A stretch of 14,030 bases of DNA from Nitrosomonas sp. (GTDB lineage Bacteria > Pseudomonadota > Gammaproteobacteria > Burkholderiales > Nitrosomonadaceae), in the NCBI GenBank assembly GCA_021774205.1, contig JAJFJI010000223.1, positions 1 to 14,030 on the forward strand, given 5' to 3'. Under the pieces are notes generated by a model. That model was given only the letters and a program-made list of their open reading frames with translations. It made no database searches and was not told the DNA's origin. Of the stretch, positions 8,065 through 14,030 are shown in pieces. The number at the start of each line of letters is the position of its first letter. Within the stretch, counting starts at the first letter, position 1. The translations under genes and the position numbers were made by a program.

Positions 8065-9578
8065 CCTGATACCGCCACCTTGGCCGACAACTCCTGTAAC
8101 ACCTGTTGCACAACCTTGCCATCGCTGAAAGGAATTTTTTGCCCATGAATCTCCTGATGGTTTTCATGTCCCTTGCCCGCAATGAGCACGATATCTCCTT
8201 TGCGTGCACTGTAAATTGCCTGATAAATCGCAGACACCCGGTCTTCCTCAATATTGACGGTTGTTTTTGCGCCCGCCACAATATCATCAATAATCGCACG
8301 GGGATCTTCACTCCGTGGATTGTCACTGGTAACAATAACTTCATCTGCAAGGCGAGTAGCAACCTCGCCTAACAGCCCACGTTTACCTCGATCACGTTCA
8401 CCGCCGCAACCAAAAACACAAATCACTCTGGCATTTTCAACCAAGATCTCACGGAGGGTTACCAACACTTTCTCCAAAGCGTCTGGCGTATGCGCATAAT
8501 CCAGGATAACGATTGACCGATCTTCTCCATCCAGTTTCTCCATCCTACCTGGAATTGACTTTACCTGTTGCAAGGCCCACACTGCATCTGAAAACCTGAA
8601 GCCACTAGCCAGTAAAGCTGCCAATACAGCCAATAAATTTGATGCATTAAACCGCCCCAACAAATCCACGTTGATTCGCGCACGATCCTTTTCAAATTCA
8701 ACATCAAACACCAGGCCCCGAATATTTGCACTCAGATTAGAGCCACGCAAGATTCTTAGGTTATCCGGATATTGGCAAGGCATCTCCGGCTGCCTAAACC
8801 CATAACCAATGATTTGCGTGTCCTTATTCGCTAGCTGCCGTGATAATTCAACGCCCAACACATCGTCGAGATTAAGCACTGCATTTTTAAGGCCCGGCCA
8901 AAAGAATAGTTTTGCTTTGGCGGCAGCATATTCATCCATGCTACCGTGATAATCTAGATGATCACGTGACAAGTTGGTTAGCACTGCCACTGCAATCGTT
9001 GCGCCACTCAAACGCGCTTGCGTCATACCATGCGATGACACTTCCATTGCGACACTTTTTGCGCCTTGTTGCAAAAATTCGGCCAGCTCATACTGCAATA
9101 AGGTTGCATCGGGTGTGGTATTTCCGATGGGTGCCAGGTTGCCGAGAAACCCATCACCCAATGTGCCAATAACAGCCGTCTTTTTATACAATACGGCCAT
9201 TGCTTGAGCAAACCAGTGACTACACGAAGTTTTACCGTTGGTACCTGTAATACCCACTAGCCATAGTTTCTGAGAGGGATAACCATAGACATGACTGGCA
9301 ATAAACCCTGCTTTAGCGCGCAGATCCACCACGGACAAGTTCGGCAACTTCCATGCTGGATTCCAAGTAAAATTACGCCGCTCCCATAGCACTGCATTTG
9401 CGCCCGCCGCGATAGCCTGAGGAATAAATCTACGTGCATCAAACCTTTCTCCAGCATAAGCAAGAAAGGTATCACCCGGTTTCACCTGGCGACTGTCCGA
9501 AACAAGATGCCTGATTGGAACACCCAGATCATCCAGCAAGTGAAAATCAAAAGGTTTTTTTGGATTTTCTGTTGTCAT
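8061..9578 (-). CDS. murE: UDP-MurNAc-L-Ala-D-Glu--2,6-diaminopimelate ligase MurE
   Basis: MurE adds the third stem-peptide residue in the cytoplasm. The DNPR motif at 419-422 (within TSDNPRSEDP) is the established signature of enzymes that use meso-diaminopimelate; lysine-type enzymes differ there. This marks the cell wall as the Gram-negative m-DAP type. The 505-residue product also shows SDSRQV (27-32), the P-loop GITGTNGKTS (109-118), NTTPDA (153-158), NLSRDHLDYHG (202-212), the lysine expected to be carbamylated in AAAKAKLF (K221), and DYAHTPDALEKVL (360-372). A strong GGAGG ends 6-8 nt before the ATG, so the gene combines its own ribosome entry with a 4-nt overlap with ftsI. It overlaps murF by 4 nt downstream. 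Confidence 0.98.
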   Translation of the reverse strand: MTTENPKKPFDFHLLDDLGVPIRHLVSDSRQVKPGDTFLAYAGERFDARRFIPQAIAAGANAVLWERRNFTWNPAWKLPNLSVVDLRAKAGFIASHVYGYPSQKLWLVGITGTNGKTSCSHWFAQAMAVLYKKTAVIGTLGDGFLGNLAPIGNTTPDATLLQYELAEFLQQGAKSVAMEVSSHGMTQARLSGATIAVAVLTNLSRDHLDYHGSMDEYAAAKAKLFFWPGLKNAVLNLDDVLGVELSRQLANKDTQIIGYGFRQPEMPCQYPDNLRILRGSNLSANIRGLVFDVEFEKDRARINVDLLGRFNASNLLAVLAALLASGFRFSDAVWALQQVKSIPGRMEKLDGEDRSIVILDYAHTPDALEKVLVTLREILVENARVICVFGCGGERDRGKRGLLGEVATRLADEVIVTSDNPRSEDPRAIIDDIVAGAKTTVNIEEDRVSAIYQAIYSARKGDIVLIAGKGHENHQEIHGQKIPFSDGKVVQQVLQELSAKVAVSG

Positions 9579-11302
9579 AGTATTCCCTCCTCAATCTCTA
9601 CTTCAGGAGTCGCTGGAAATAGCACAATATTATTAGCCGGCGCATCATGCGGCACATTCAACATGCGTAAGGCACCTGTCATCACCCTGCTAAATACGGG
9701 CGCTGCAACCGCTCCACCAAAGTATTGTCCCGCAGAAGGCTCATCCAACATCACAGCAATGATCAACCGTGGATTTGATGCTGGCGCATAGCCTATAAAT
9801 GAGGATATATAGCGGTCTTTAGCATAGCTGCCATCGATTAGTTTATGCGCTGTCCCTGTTTTACCTGCAACGCGATAGCCATTCACTTGAGCCAATGGTG
9901 CAGTCCCTCCAGGCTGGGTCGCCAACTCAAGCATGTTACTCATGGCTAGCGCAGTAGCTCTAGAAATGACCTGTTGACCCATCGTCGGTGAGTTTTGTTT
10001 CAGCAATGAAACTGGCTTTAATTCACCACCTGTTGTAAAAAGTGTGTACGCCCGCGCCAGCTGCAACAAACTCGCTGAAATACCATGGCCATATGACATC
10101 GTCGCCTGTTCAATTGGCCGCCAGGTTTTGTAGGGCCGCAACGCACCTTTCGCCTCGCCGGGGAAACCGATGTCAGCAGGCATACCAAAACCCGAGCGGC
10201 TTAACATTTCCCATAATGTTTGCGCCGGCAATGCTAAAGCTATTTTTGCCGTGCCAACATTGCTGGATTCCTGAATTATCTGGGCTACCGTTAACTCTCC
10301 TTTATCCTGTACATCGCGAATTGTCGCCCTGCCAACCCTGAGCGTACCTGGCGCAGTCTGCACAACAGTATCTGGATTAACCTGACCCACCTCCATCGCA
10401 ACAGCAACAGCGAATGGCTTCAGTGTTGAACCCGGCTCAAAAGTGTCGATTAAAGCCCGGTTACGGATATTGGTGTCATTGATAGTCGTTCTTCGATTGG
10501 GATTATAAACAGGCAAATTCGACAACCCCAGCACCTCACCGGTCTGCGCGTCCAGAACCACAATGCTGCCTGCTTTGGCCTTGTTTTTCTCAACCGCGTC
10601 TTTTAATCCACTGTGCGCCAAGTACTGGATTCCACTATCCAAAGACAAAACCAAATCCTGCCCCTGCCGGGCTGCCCGGATTTTCTCCACATCTTCAACA
10701 ATCTGTCCCTTACGATCCCGAATAACACGACGCTTACCAAGCTCACTTGCGAGTTTTTCTTGCCATTCACGCTCGACTCCCTCCTGCCCTCGGTCATCAA
10801 TGTCTGTCAGGCCAAGCACGTGGGCAGCCATTTCCTTCGTTGGATAGAAGCGCTGAAATTCATTCTTTAAAAACACGCCCGGCACACTCATTTTTGCAAC
10901 ACTTTCCGCCGCCTCTGGCAACACGCGTCGTTTCAGATAAACAAATCCTCTACGCTTATCAGAAACCCGTGCCTGAATTTCTGTTATATCCATTTTCAGC
11001 AAGACAGCCAAATTCTCTAATTGCTCCTTCGATGCTTCCATTTTCCGGGGATCTGCACATACGGATGCAACCGGTGTACTAATCGCAAGAACTTCTCCAC
11101 GCCGATCTGTAATCATTCCACGACGCTCACTCGTCTCAACAATACGGCTATAACGCGACTTGCCTTCTTTCTGAAGAAAATCATTCCCCTGCAAATACGC
11201 AGCGCGACCAACCAGCCCAAAGAAACCGAGCAACAACAAACCGAGCAAAAAACGTGAGCGCCAGGCTGACAAAGTAATATTCGATGCAGAGTGAGGCGTC
11301 AT
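9575..11302 (-). CDS. ftsI: Peptidoglycan D,D-transpeptidase FtsI (penicillin-binding protein 3)
   Basis: FtsI is the class B penicillin-binding protein that cross-links septal peptidoglycan in the periplasm, working with FtsW. The 575-residue product has a short cytoplasmic N-terminus, one membrane anchor (about 17-33, LLGLLLLGFFGLVGRAA region), and the pedestal domain opening with RRGMITDRRGE (60-70). The transpeptidase domain carries all three active-site motifs: S-T-L-K (292-295) with nucleophile S292, S-S-N (346-348), and K-T-G-T (481-484). YNPNRR (266-271) and SYGHGI (403-408) are further class B PBP landmarks. The ATG overlaps the ftsL stop by 4 nt and has no strong Shine-Dalgarno, so coupling to ftsL is likely. 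All catalytic motifs are intact. Confidence 0.98.
   Translation of the reverse strand: MTPHSASNITLSAWRSRFLLGLLLLGFFGLVGRAAYLQGNDFLQKEGKSRYSRIVETSERRGMITDRRGEVLAISTPVASVCADPRKMEASKEQLENLAVLLKMDITEIQARVSDKRRGFVYLKRRVLPEAAESVAKMSVPGVFLKNEFQRFYPTKEMAAHVLGLTDIDDRGQEGVEREWQEKLASELGKRRVIRDRKGQIVEDVEKIRAARQGQDLVLSLDSGIQYLAHSGLKDAVEKNKAKAGSIVVLDAQTGEVLGLSNLPVYNPNRRTTINDTNIRNRALIDTFEPGSTLKPFAVAVAMEVGQVNPDTVVQTAPGTLRVGRATIRDVQDKGELTVAQIIQESSNVGTAKIALALPAQTLWEMLSRSGFGMPADIGFPGEAKGALRPYKTWRPIEQATMSYGHGISASLLQLARAYTLFTTGGELKPVSLLKQNSPTMGQQVISRATALAMSNMLELATQPGGTAPLAQVNGYRVAGKTGTAHKLIDGSYAKDRYISSFIGYAPASNPRLIIAVMLDEPSAGQYFGGAVAAPVFSRVMTGALRMLNVPHDAPANNIVLFPATPEVEIEEGIL
9585..9592 (-). promoter_or_regulatory. 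Ribosome binding site of murE
   Basis: GAGGAGGG on the minus strand ends 6 nt before ATG 9578 and lies within the last codons of ftsI. It is the best Shine-Dalgarno sequence seen in the cluster and supports the annotated murE start. Confidence 0.75.
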
Positions 11303-11604
11303 GGCTTGCGCACGCTTTCAGAATCACTTCCATCAGCGGGATGATTCAATGTCACAATTTGCACGCGTGATGCGGTCGGCACCTTCATATTTAACTTTAC
11401 TCTCGCGATCTGTTCAATTCGTCCATGCATAGCCAAAGTGCTCTGTTCAAGCTGCAACTTCCCCCATTTCACTTCCAGCTGACGCGCTGTTTCCTGTTCA
11501 TTCTCCAGCGCCACAAATAGACTACGCGCCTTGTGCTGTGAAGTAACAACACTCAATGCACTCGCTATTAGAATTAACACCAAAACAATGTTTAATTTAG
11601 CCAT
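11299..11604 (-). CDS. ftsL: Cell division protein FtsL
   Basis: FtsL is a small bitopic membrane protein that forms the FtsQLB complex and activates FtsWI at the septum. From ATG 11604 the product has 101 residues. It has a very short cytoplasmic tail, one membrane segment (about 5-21, NIVLVLILIASALSVV), and a periplasmic helical stretch (about 25-70) with coiled-coil-like spacing, containing LENEQE and LQLEQSTLAM. A tail with VPTASRVQIV follows. Sequence conservation in this family is low, so the call rests on size, topology and position between rsmH and ftsI. The frame can be opened five codons earlier with GTG at 11619. The ATG is preferred because GGGAAG lies 7 nt before it and the family's short cytoplasmic tail is kept. 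It overlaps ftsI by 4 nt. Confidence 0.93.
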   Translation of the reverse strand: MAKLNIVLVLILIASALSVVTSQHKARSLFVALENEQETARQLEVKWGKLQLEQSTLAMHGRIEQIARVKLNMKVPTASRVQIVTLNHPADGSDSESVRKP

Positions 11605-11611
11605 ACCGTCA

Positions 11612-11617
11612 CTTCCC
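11612..11617 (-). promoter_or_regulatory. Ribosome binding site of ftsL
   Basis: GGGAAG on the minus strand ends 7 nt before ATG 11604, just after the rsmH stop. It argues for the ATG start and against the GTG at 11619, which would lie upstream of the signal. Confidence 0.6.
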
Positions 11618-11619
11618 AC

Positions 11620-12552
11620 TCAAACTCGCTCAGCCACGCGCATAACGGCGCTTCTGGCGCGCGCATTAGCCGCCACTTCTTTTTCATCAGGCCGTATTGC
11701 CTTACCAACCAGCCTTAATGTCTGACGGCTTAATTGCTGCACATCTCGATCCCGCAACGGCAATCCTCGCGGCAATTTGACCGGATTTACTGCGGCACGC
11801 ATAAAACGTTTCACGATGCGATCTTCCAGCGAATGAAAACTAATAACCACTAACCGCCCACCCGTCTTTAAAAGTTTCACACATTGCGGCAGTATCAACG
11901 ACAACGCCTCAAGCTCCTGATTGATATATATCCGTATCGCCTGAAAAGTGCGCGTCGCCGGATGCTGCTTATTTCCCCGTTGACGCTGACGCGAACGCAC
12001 CACCGCCGCAACGATTTCAGCAAGCTGGTGCGTGGTAACAATAGGTTGCCGCGCTCTTGCCATAACAACTGCTTTTGCAACCTGCCTAGCGAATCGTTCT
12101 TCGCCATAGTCTCTGATCACTTCGGCCAAGCAGGATTCCGATACAGAAGCAAGCCACTGCGCGGCTGTTTGACCCTGGTTAGTGTTCATACGCATATCGA
12201 GCGGCCCATCTGACCGAAAACTAAATCCACGCGACGCTTCTTCCAATTGCGGCGAGGACACACCCAAATCCAACAACACACCATCAACGTGATCAACTCT
12301 CAACTCCTGAAGCATCCAACACATTTGGGAAAAATCGCTATGCCTAATACAAAAACGTTTGTCATCAATTTGCTTTCCCGAAGCTACCGCGGCTTGATCT
12401 TTATCAAAGGCGATTAACCTGCCATTCTCCCCCAGCCTGGAAAGAATTAAGCGACTATGCCCTCCACGACCAAAAGTTCCATCCACATAGATTCCATCCG
12501 ATTTCACAGCCAGTGCATCGACCGCCTCGCGCAGCAAAACTGTAATATGCAT
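11620..12552 (-). CDS. rsmH: 16S rRNA (cytosine-1402-N4)-methyltransferase RsmH (MraW)
   Basis: RsmH uses S-adenosylmethionine to methylate N4 of C1402 in 16S rRNA, in the decoding region of the small ribosomal subunit. The product has 310 residues, normal for the family. It opens with HITVLLREAVDAL (2-14), the conserved N-terminus. The SAM-binding motif is VDGTFGRGGHS (23-33), with LIAFDKD at 46-52. LLDLGVSSPQLE (93-104), GFSFRSDGPLDMRM (109-122) and FQAIRIYINQEL (203-214) follow, and VVISFHSLEDRIVK (235-248) is the C-terminal signature. The start is 20 nt after mraZ. I see no clear Shine-Dalgarno in that spacer, so translation may depend on ribosomes ending mraZ. Confidence 0.97.
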   Translation of the reverse strand: MHITVLLREAVDALAVKSDGIYVDGTFGRGGHSRLILSRLGENGRLIAFDKDQAAVASGKQIDDKRFCIRHSDFSQMCWMLQELRVDHVDGVLLDLGVSSPQLEEASRGFSFRSDGPLDMRMNTNQGQTAAQWLASVSESCLAEVIRDYGEERFARQVAKAVVMARARQPIVTTHQLAEIVAAVVRSRQRQRGNKQHPATRTFQAIRIYINQELEALSLILPQCVKLLKTGGRLVVISFHSLEDRIVKRFMRAAVNPVKLPRGLPLRDRDVQQLSRQTLRLVGKAIRPDEKEVAANARARSAVMRVAERV

Positions 12553-12572
12553 AGCGTATCATTAGCGCCAGA

Positions 12573-13025
12573 TCATAACGAAAACCCTTCAAGTTCAGTG
12601 GGCATACCGCCATCGCCATCTTCAAAACCAAGCGCATCCTCCATTTGCAGATCCCATTGTTCCTCGCCCCACAACTCAAACTTTGCGCCTTGCCCCACCA
12701 GTACGACATTTTTAGCCAGTCCAGCAAATTTGCGCAATGGCGATGACACCAAAACACGGCCAGCATTATCCATCTCTACATCACTGGCATTACCGACAAG
12801 CAATCGTTGCAAGCTTCGCGTTTTTTTATCAAAACTAGAAAGACTAATGAGTTTTTGTTCGATGGGTTCCCACGCTGGCTGGGGATAGATTAACAGGCAC
12901 CTGGAAGGATCTGCAGTGACAATTAAACGCCCAGCGCATAAGGATACCAAGCCATCCCGATACTTTGCCGGTATCGCAAGCCGCCCTTTGCTATCCAGAC
13001 TGAGTTGCGTGATGCCACGAAACAA
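12573..13025 (-). CDS. mraZ: Transcriptional regulator MraZ, TTG start
   Basis: MraZ is a DNA-binding protein with two SpoVT-AbrB-like beta domains. In E. coli it assembles into rings and represses its own dcw promoter by binding short direct repeats. The 150-residue product carries both copies of the family's D-x-x-G-R motif: DSKGRLAIPAKYR (11-23) and MDNAGRVLVSSPLR (85-98). LQRLLVGNAS (72-81), VLVGQGAKFELW (108-119) and PQPAWEPIEQ (48-57) closely follow the known E. coli pattern. The start codon is TTG: the family's MFRG N-terminus begins there, an in-frame TGA lies shortly upstream, and the next in-frame Met is residue 85. A matching operator lies about 45-80 nt upstream, which supports autoregulation. 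Confidence 0.95.
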   Translation of the reverse strand: MFRGITQLSLDSKGRLAIPAKYRDGLVSLCAGRLIVTADPSRCLLIYPQPAWEPIEQKLISLSSFDKKTRSLQRLLVGNASDVEMDNAGRVLVSSPLRKFAGLAKNVVLVGQGAKFELWGEEQWDLQMEDALGFEDGDGGMPTELEGFSL

Positions 13026-13032
13026 GCTGCCG

Positions 13033-13039
13033 CCCCCTT
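13033..13039 (-). promoter_or_regulatory. Ribosome binding site of mraZ
   Basis: AAGGGGG on the minus strand ends 7 nt before the TTG at 13025. A purine-rich site at the right distance supports initiation at the non-ATG codon. Confidence 0.6.
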
Positions 13040-13067
13040 GTCAAAATGGGCAAAGTTATTTTTAACC

Positions 13068-13107
13068 TCACCCCACTTTTCACCACAATAATCCACTGGC
13101 CCCCACT
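13068..13107 (-). promoter_or_regulatory. MraZ operator: four direct repeats at exact 10-bp spacing
   Basis: On the minus strand four consecutive 10-mers begin AGTGG, AGTGG, TGTGG and AGTGG (first bases at 13107, 13097, 13087 and 13077). The full units are AGTGGGGGCC, AGTGGATTAT, TGTGGTGAAA and AGTGGGGTGA. E. coli MraZ is known to bind TGGGN direct repeats separated by 5 nt upstream of mraZ, which is the same one-turn spacing. The position before mraZ, overlapping the predicted -10 and the early transcribed region, fits an autorepression operator. The repeats are seen directly; binding by this MraZ is inferred. Confidence 0.88.
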
Positions 13108-13133
13108 TTAATAAAAAAAGTGTTGGAGGTCAA
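13105..13133 (-). promoter_or_regulatory. Predicted sigma-70 promoter of the dcw cluster (Pmra)
   Basis: On the minus strand TTGACC (13133-13128) and TAAAGT (13110-13105) are separated by 17 bp. The -35 matches the consensus in 5 of 6 bases and the -10 in 4 of 6. Transcription would begin near 13098, giving a leader of about 73 nt before the mraZ TTG. The -10 overlaps the first MraZ repeat, as expected for a repressed promoter. Confidence 0.6.
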
Positions 13134-13141
13134 GTAAAAAT

Positions 13142-13166
13142 ATTGATTTTTTTATTTATTTGACAA
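13142..13166 (-). promoter_or_regulatory. Possible second, upstream minus-strand promoter
   Basis: TTGTCA (minus strand, 13166-13161) is followed after about 17-18 bp by ATATTT/TATTTT. This would be an upstream promoter outside the MraZ repeats. The surrounding DNA is so AT-rich that chance matches are expected, so this is a weak proposal. The end given marks the -35; the left limit lies approximately at the -10. Confidence 0.2.
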
Positions 13167-13189
13167 AGGCTTAAAGACAAAATTAGAGA
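13160..13189 (+). promoter_or_regulatory. Possible plus-strand promoter toward the alkA-like gene
   Basis: A perfect -35 hexamer TTGACA lies at 13160-13165, but the -10 at 18-bp spacing is poor (TAGAGA, 13184-13189). If used, it would leave a leader of about 210 nt before ATG 13409. It overlaps the possible minus-strand TTGTCA, so the two would compete. Confidence 0.2.
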
Positions 13190-13408
13190 TAGTATTACAT
13201 TAATATCAGGGATAATCTTACGTTAAAATTACACATAACCTTACCCCGGAAAAAATATCACTCAATAAATAAAAGAGATAGGCAAAAAATTGAATGTGGT
13301 TTATCGAATTATGCGATATATTTGCCAAAGCATAAATAAAATTTTGCACCAAATGATCAAAAACGCACTCAAGGATGTGCATAGCCCAACGATTAACACC
13401 CTCGACAT

Positions 13409-14026
13409 ATGACCCCATCCTACTGGAAGCAAGCAACCCAGGAATTAGCAACAAATGATAACGTCATGCGCCAACTCACGCAGCGTTTTGATAATGCTGC
13501 ATTAAATTCACGGGGCGACGCTTTCACCACCCTGGCACGCGCCATTGTCGGCCAGCAAATTTCAGTAAAAGCAGCTGAAAAAGTATGGCAAAAAGTTGTC
13601 GCGGCAGTCCCAGAAACCACGCCCCATACTATTCTCAACAGCGATGAAAACATGCTGCGCGCCTGCGGACTATCGTTCAGAAAAATAAGTTATTTGCAAG
13701 ATTTGTCCCAACACTTTATTAATGACATTTTGAATGAAACTTCATGGAATGAAATGAATGACGAATCAGTCATTGCTCAATTAACACGCGTCAAAGGGAT
13801 TGGGCGCTGGAGCGCGGAAATGTTTCTAATTTTTCACATGCTGCGCCCAGATATACTACCACTAGATGATATTGGCTTGCAGCGAGCAATCCGCATACAC
13901 TACAACGCCAATCAGCCAATAGACAAAAGCGCTATGCACGCAATCGCCGCAACATGGCAACCCTGGCGCTCCGTGGCCACCTGGTATCTATGGCGAAGCC
14001 TGGATCCGTTACCGGTGGAATATTGA
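13409..14026 (+). CDS. alkA: DNA-3-methyladenine glycosylase, AlkA-like (HhH-GPD family)
   Basis: Enzymes of this family flip out and excise alkylated bases such as 3-methyladenine, starting base-excision repair on cytoplasmic DNA. The 205-residue product shows the family opening ALARAIVGQQISVKAA-like block (here TLARAIVGQQ, 41-50, then ISVKAA). The helix-hairpin-helix is LTRVKGIGRWSAEMFL (125-140), and the catalytic Asp lies in PLDDIGLQRA (151-160), most likely D154. WRSVATWYLWR (186-196) is the typical C-terminal helix. It lacks the extra N-terminal domain of E. coli AlkA, so it is the short form common in many proteobacteria. ATG 13409 is the only start possible, since an in-frame TAA lies a few codons upstream. 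No Shine-Dalgarno is visible. It is divergent from the dcw cluster and not functionally tied to it. Confidence 0.92.
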   Translation: MTPSYWKQATQELATNDNVMRQLTQRFDNAALNSRGDAFTTLARAIVGQQISVKAAEKVWQKVVAAVPETTPHTILNSDENMLRACGLSFRKISYLQDLSQHFINDILNETSWNEMNDESVIAQLTRVKGIGRWSAEMFLIFHMLRPDILPLDDIGLQRAIRIHYNANQPIDKSAMHAIAATWQPWRSVATWYLWRSLDPLPVEY

Positions 14027-14030
14027 AACA

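Larger units (their letters stand above)
13026..13408. other. Divergent intergenic region between mraZ and the alkA-like gene
   Basis: These 383 bp separate two divergently transcribed genes and are clearly more AT-rich than the flanking coding sequence, especially 13108-13400. The mraZ-proximal third holds the dcw promoter, the MraZ repeats and the mraZ ribosome binding site. The remaining stretch (about 13170-13400) shows no convincing gene, RNA gene or strong hairpin. It must hold the promoter of the alkA-like gene, but I cannot place that with confidence. Confidence 0.8.

Noticed and set aside
13026..13408. Terminator, riboswitch or small RNA in the long intergenic region
   Set aside because: I looked for GC-rich hairpins followed by T-runs on both strands and saw none convincing. 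The T and A runs at about 13111-13160 are not preceded by a stable stem.
13218..13454. Minus-strand ORF of 78 codons in the divergent intergenic region
   Set aside because: It overlaps the start of the alkA-like gene, contains no recognisable motif, and lies in AT-rich DNA. It also has no clear ribosome binding site. Hydrophobic residues there follow from base composition.
1..14030. Mobile element, prophage, toxin-antitoxin, defence system or CRISPR array
   Set aside because: Every substantial stretch is explained by conserved dcw genes or the AlkA-like gene. No transposase, integrase, terminal inverted repeats or spaced repeat array was seen.

Overview
The window looks like a chromosomal segment from a Gram-negative proteobacterium. 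It carries the first twelve genes of a classical division and cell-wall (dcw) cluster, all on the minus strand. A divergent gene for a HhH-GPD family DNA-3-methyladenine glycosylase lies on the plus strand at the right edge. The m-DAP-type MurE (DNPR motif), the gene order and the wording of the proteins suggest a betaproteobacterium, possibly of the Nitrosomonadales. This is judged from remembered protein style and not from a database search. No mobile elements, CRISPR arrays, tRNA or rRNA genes were seen.

Layout in transcription order (right to left): a 383-bp divergent intergenic region holds a promoter and a four-copy MraZ operator. It is followed by mraZ (TTG start), rsmH, ftsL, ftsI, murE, murF, mraY, murD, ftsW, murG, murC and the start of murB, which is cut by the left window edge. 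ddl, ftsQ, ftsA and ftsZ would be expected further left. The genes are tightly packed. Five junctions share a 4-nt ATGA stop/start overlap (ftsL/ftsI, ftsI/murE, murE/murF, mraY/murD, murG/murC). The only gaps above 30 nt lie before mraY (77 nt), murG (37 nt) and murB (61 nt). No terminator was seen inside the cluster, so it probably runs as one long operon.

The products form one pathway. MurB and MurC complete UDP-MurNAc and add L-Ala. MurD, MurE and MurF add D-Glu, meso-diaminopimelate and D-Ala-D-Ala. MraY and MurG build lipid I and lipid II on the inner face of the membrane. FtsW and FtsI polymerise and cross-link septal peptidoglycan, with FtsL as their regulatory scaffold. MraZ is the cluster's own regulator and RsmH is a 16S rRNA methyltransferase that travels with it.

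This is an ordinary, well-conserved locus, and I found no convincing undescribed system. The points most worth checking are the operator with four 10-bp-spaced repeats overlapping the promoter, the TTG start of mraZ, the corrected starts of murD, mraY and ftsL, and very short ORFs that bridge the two largest intra-operon gaps by overlapping stop and start codons.
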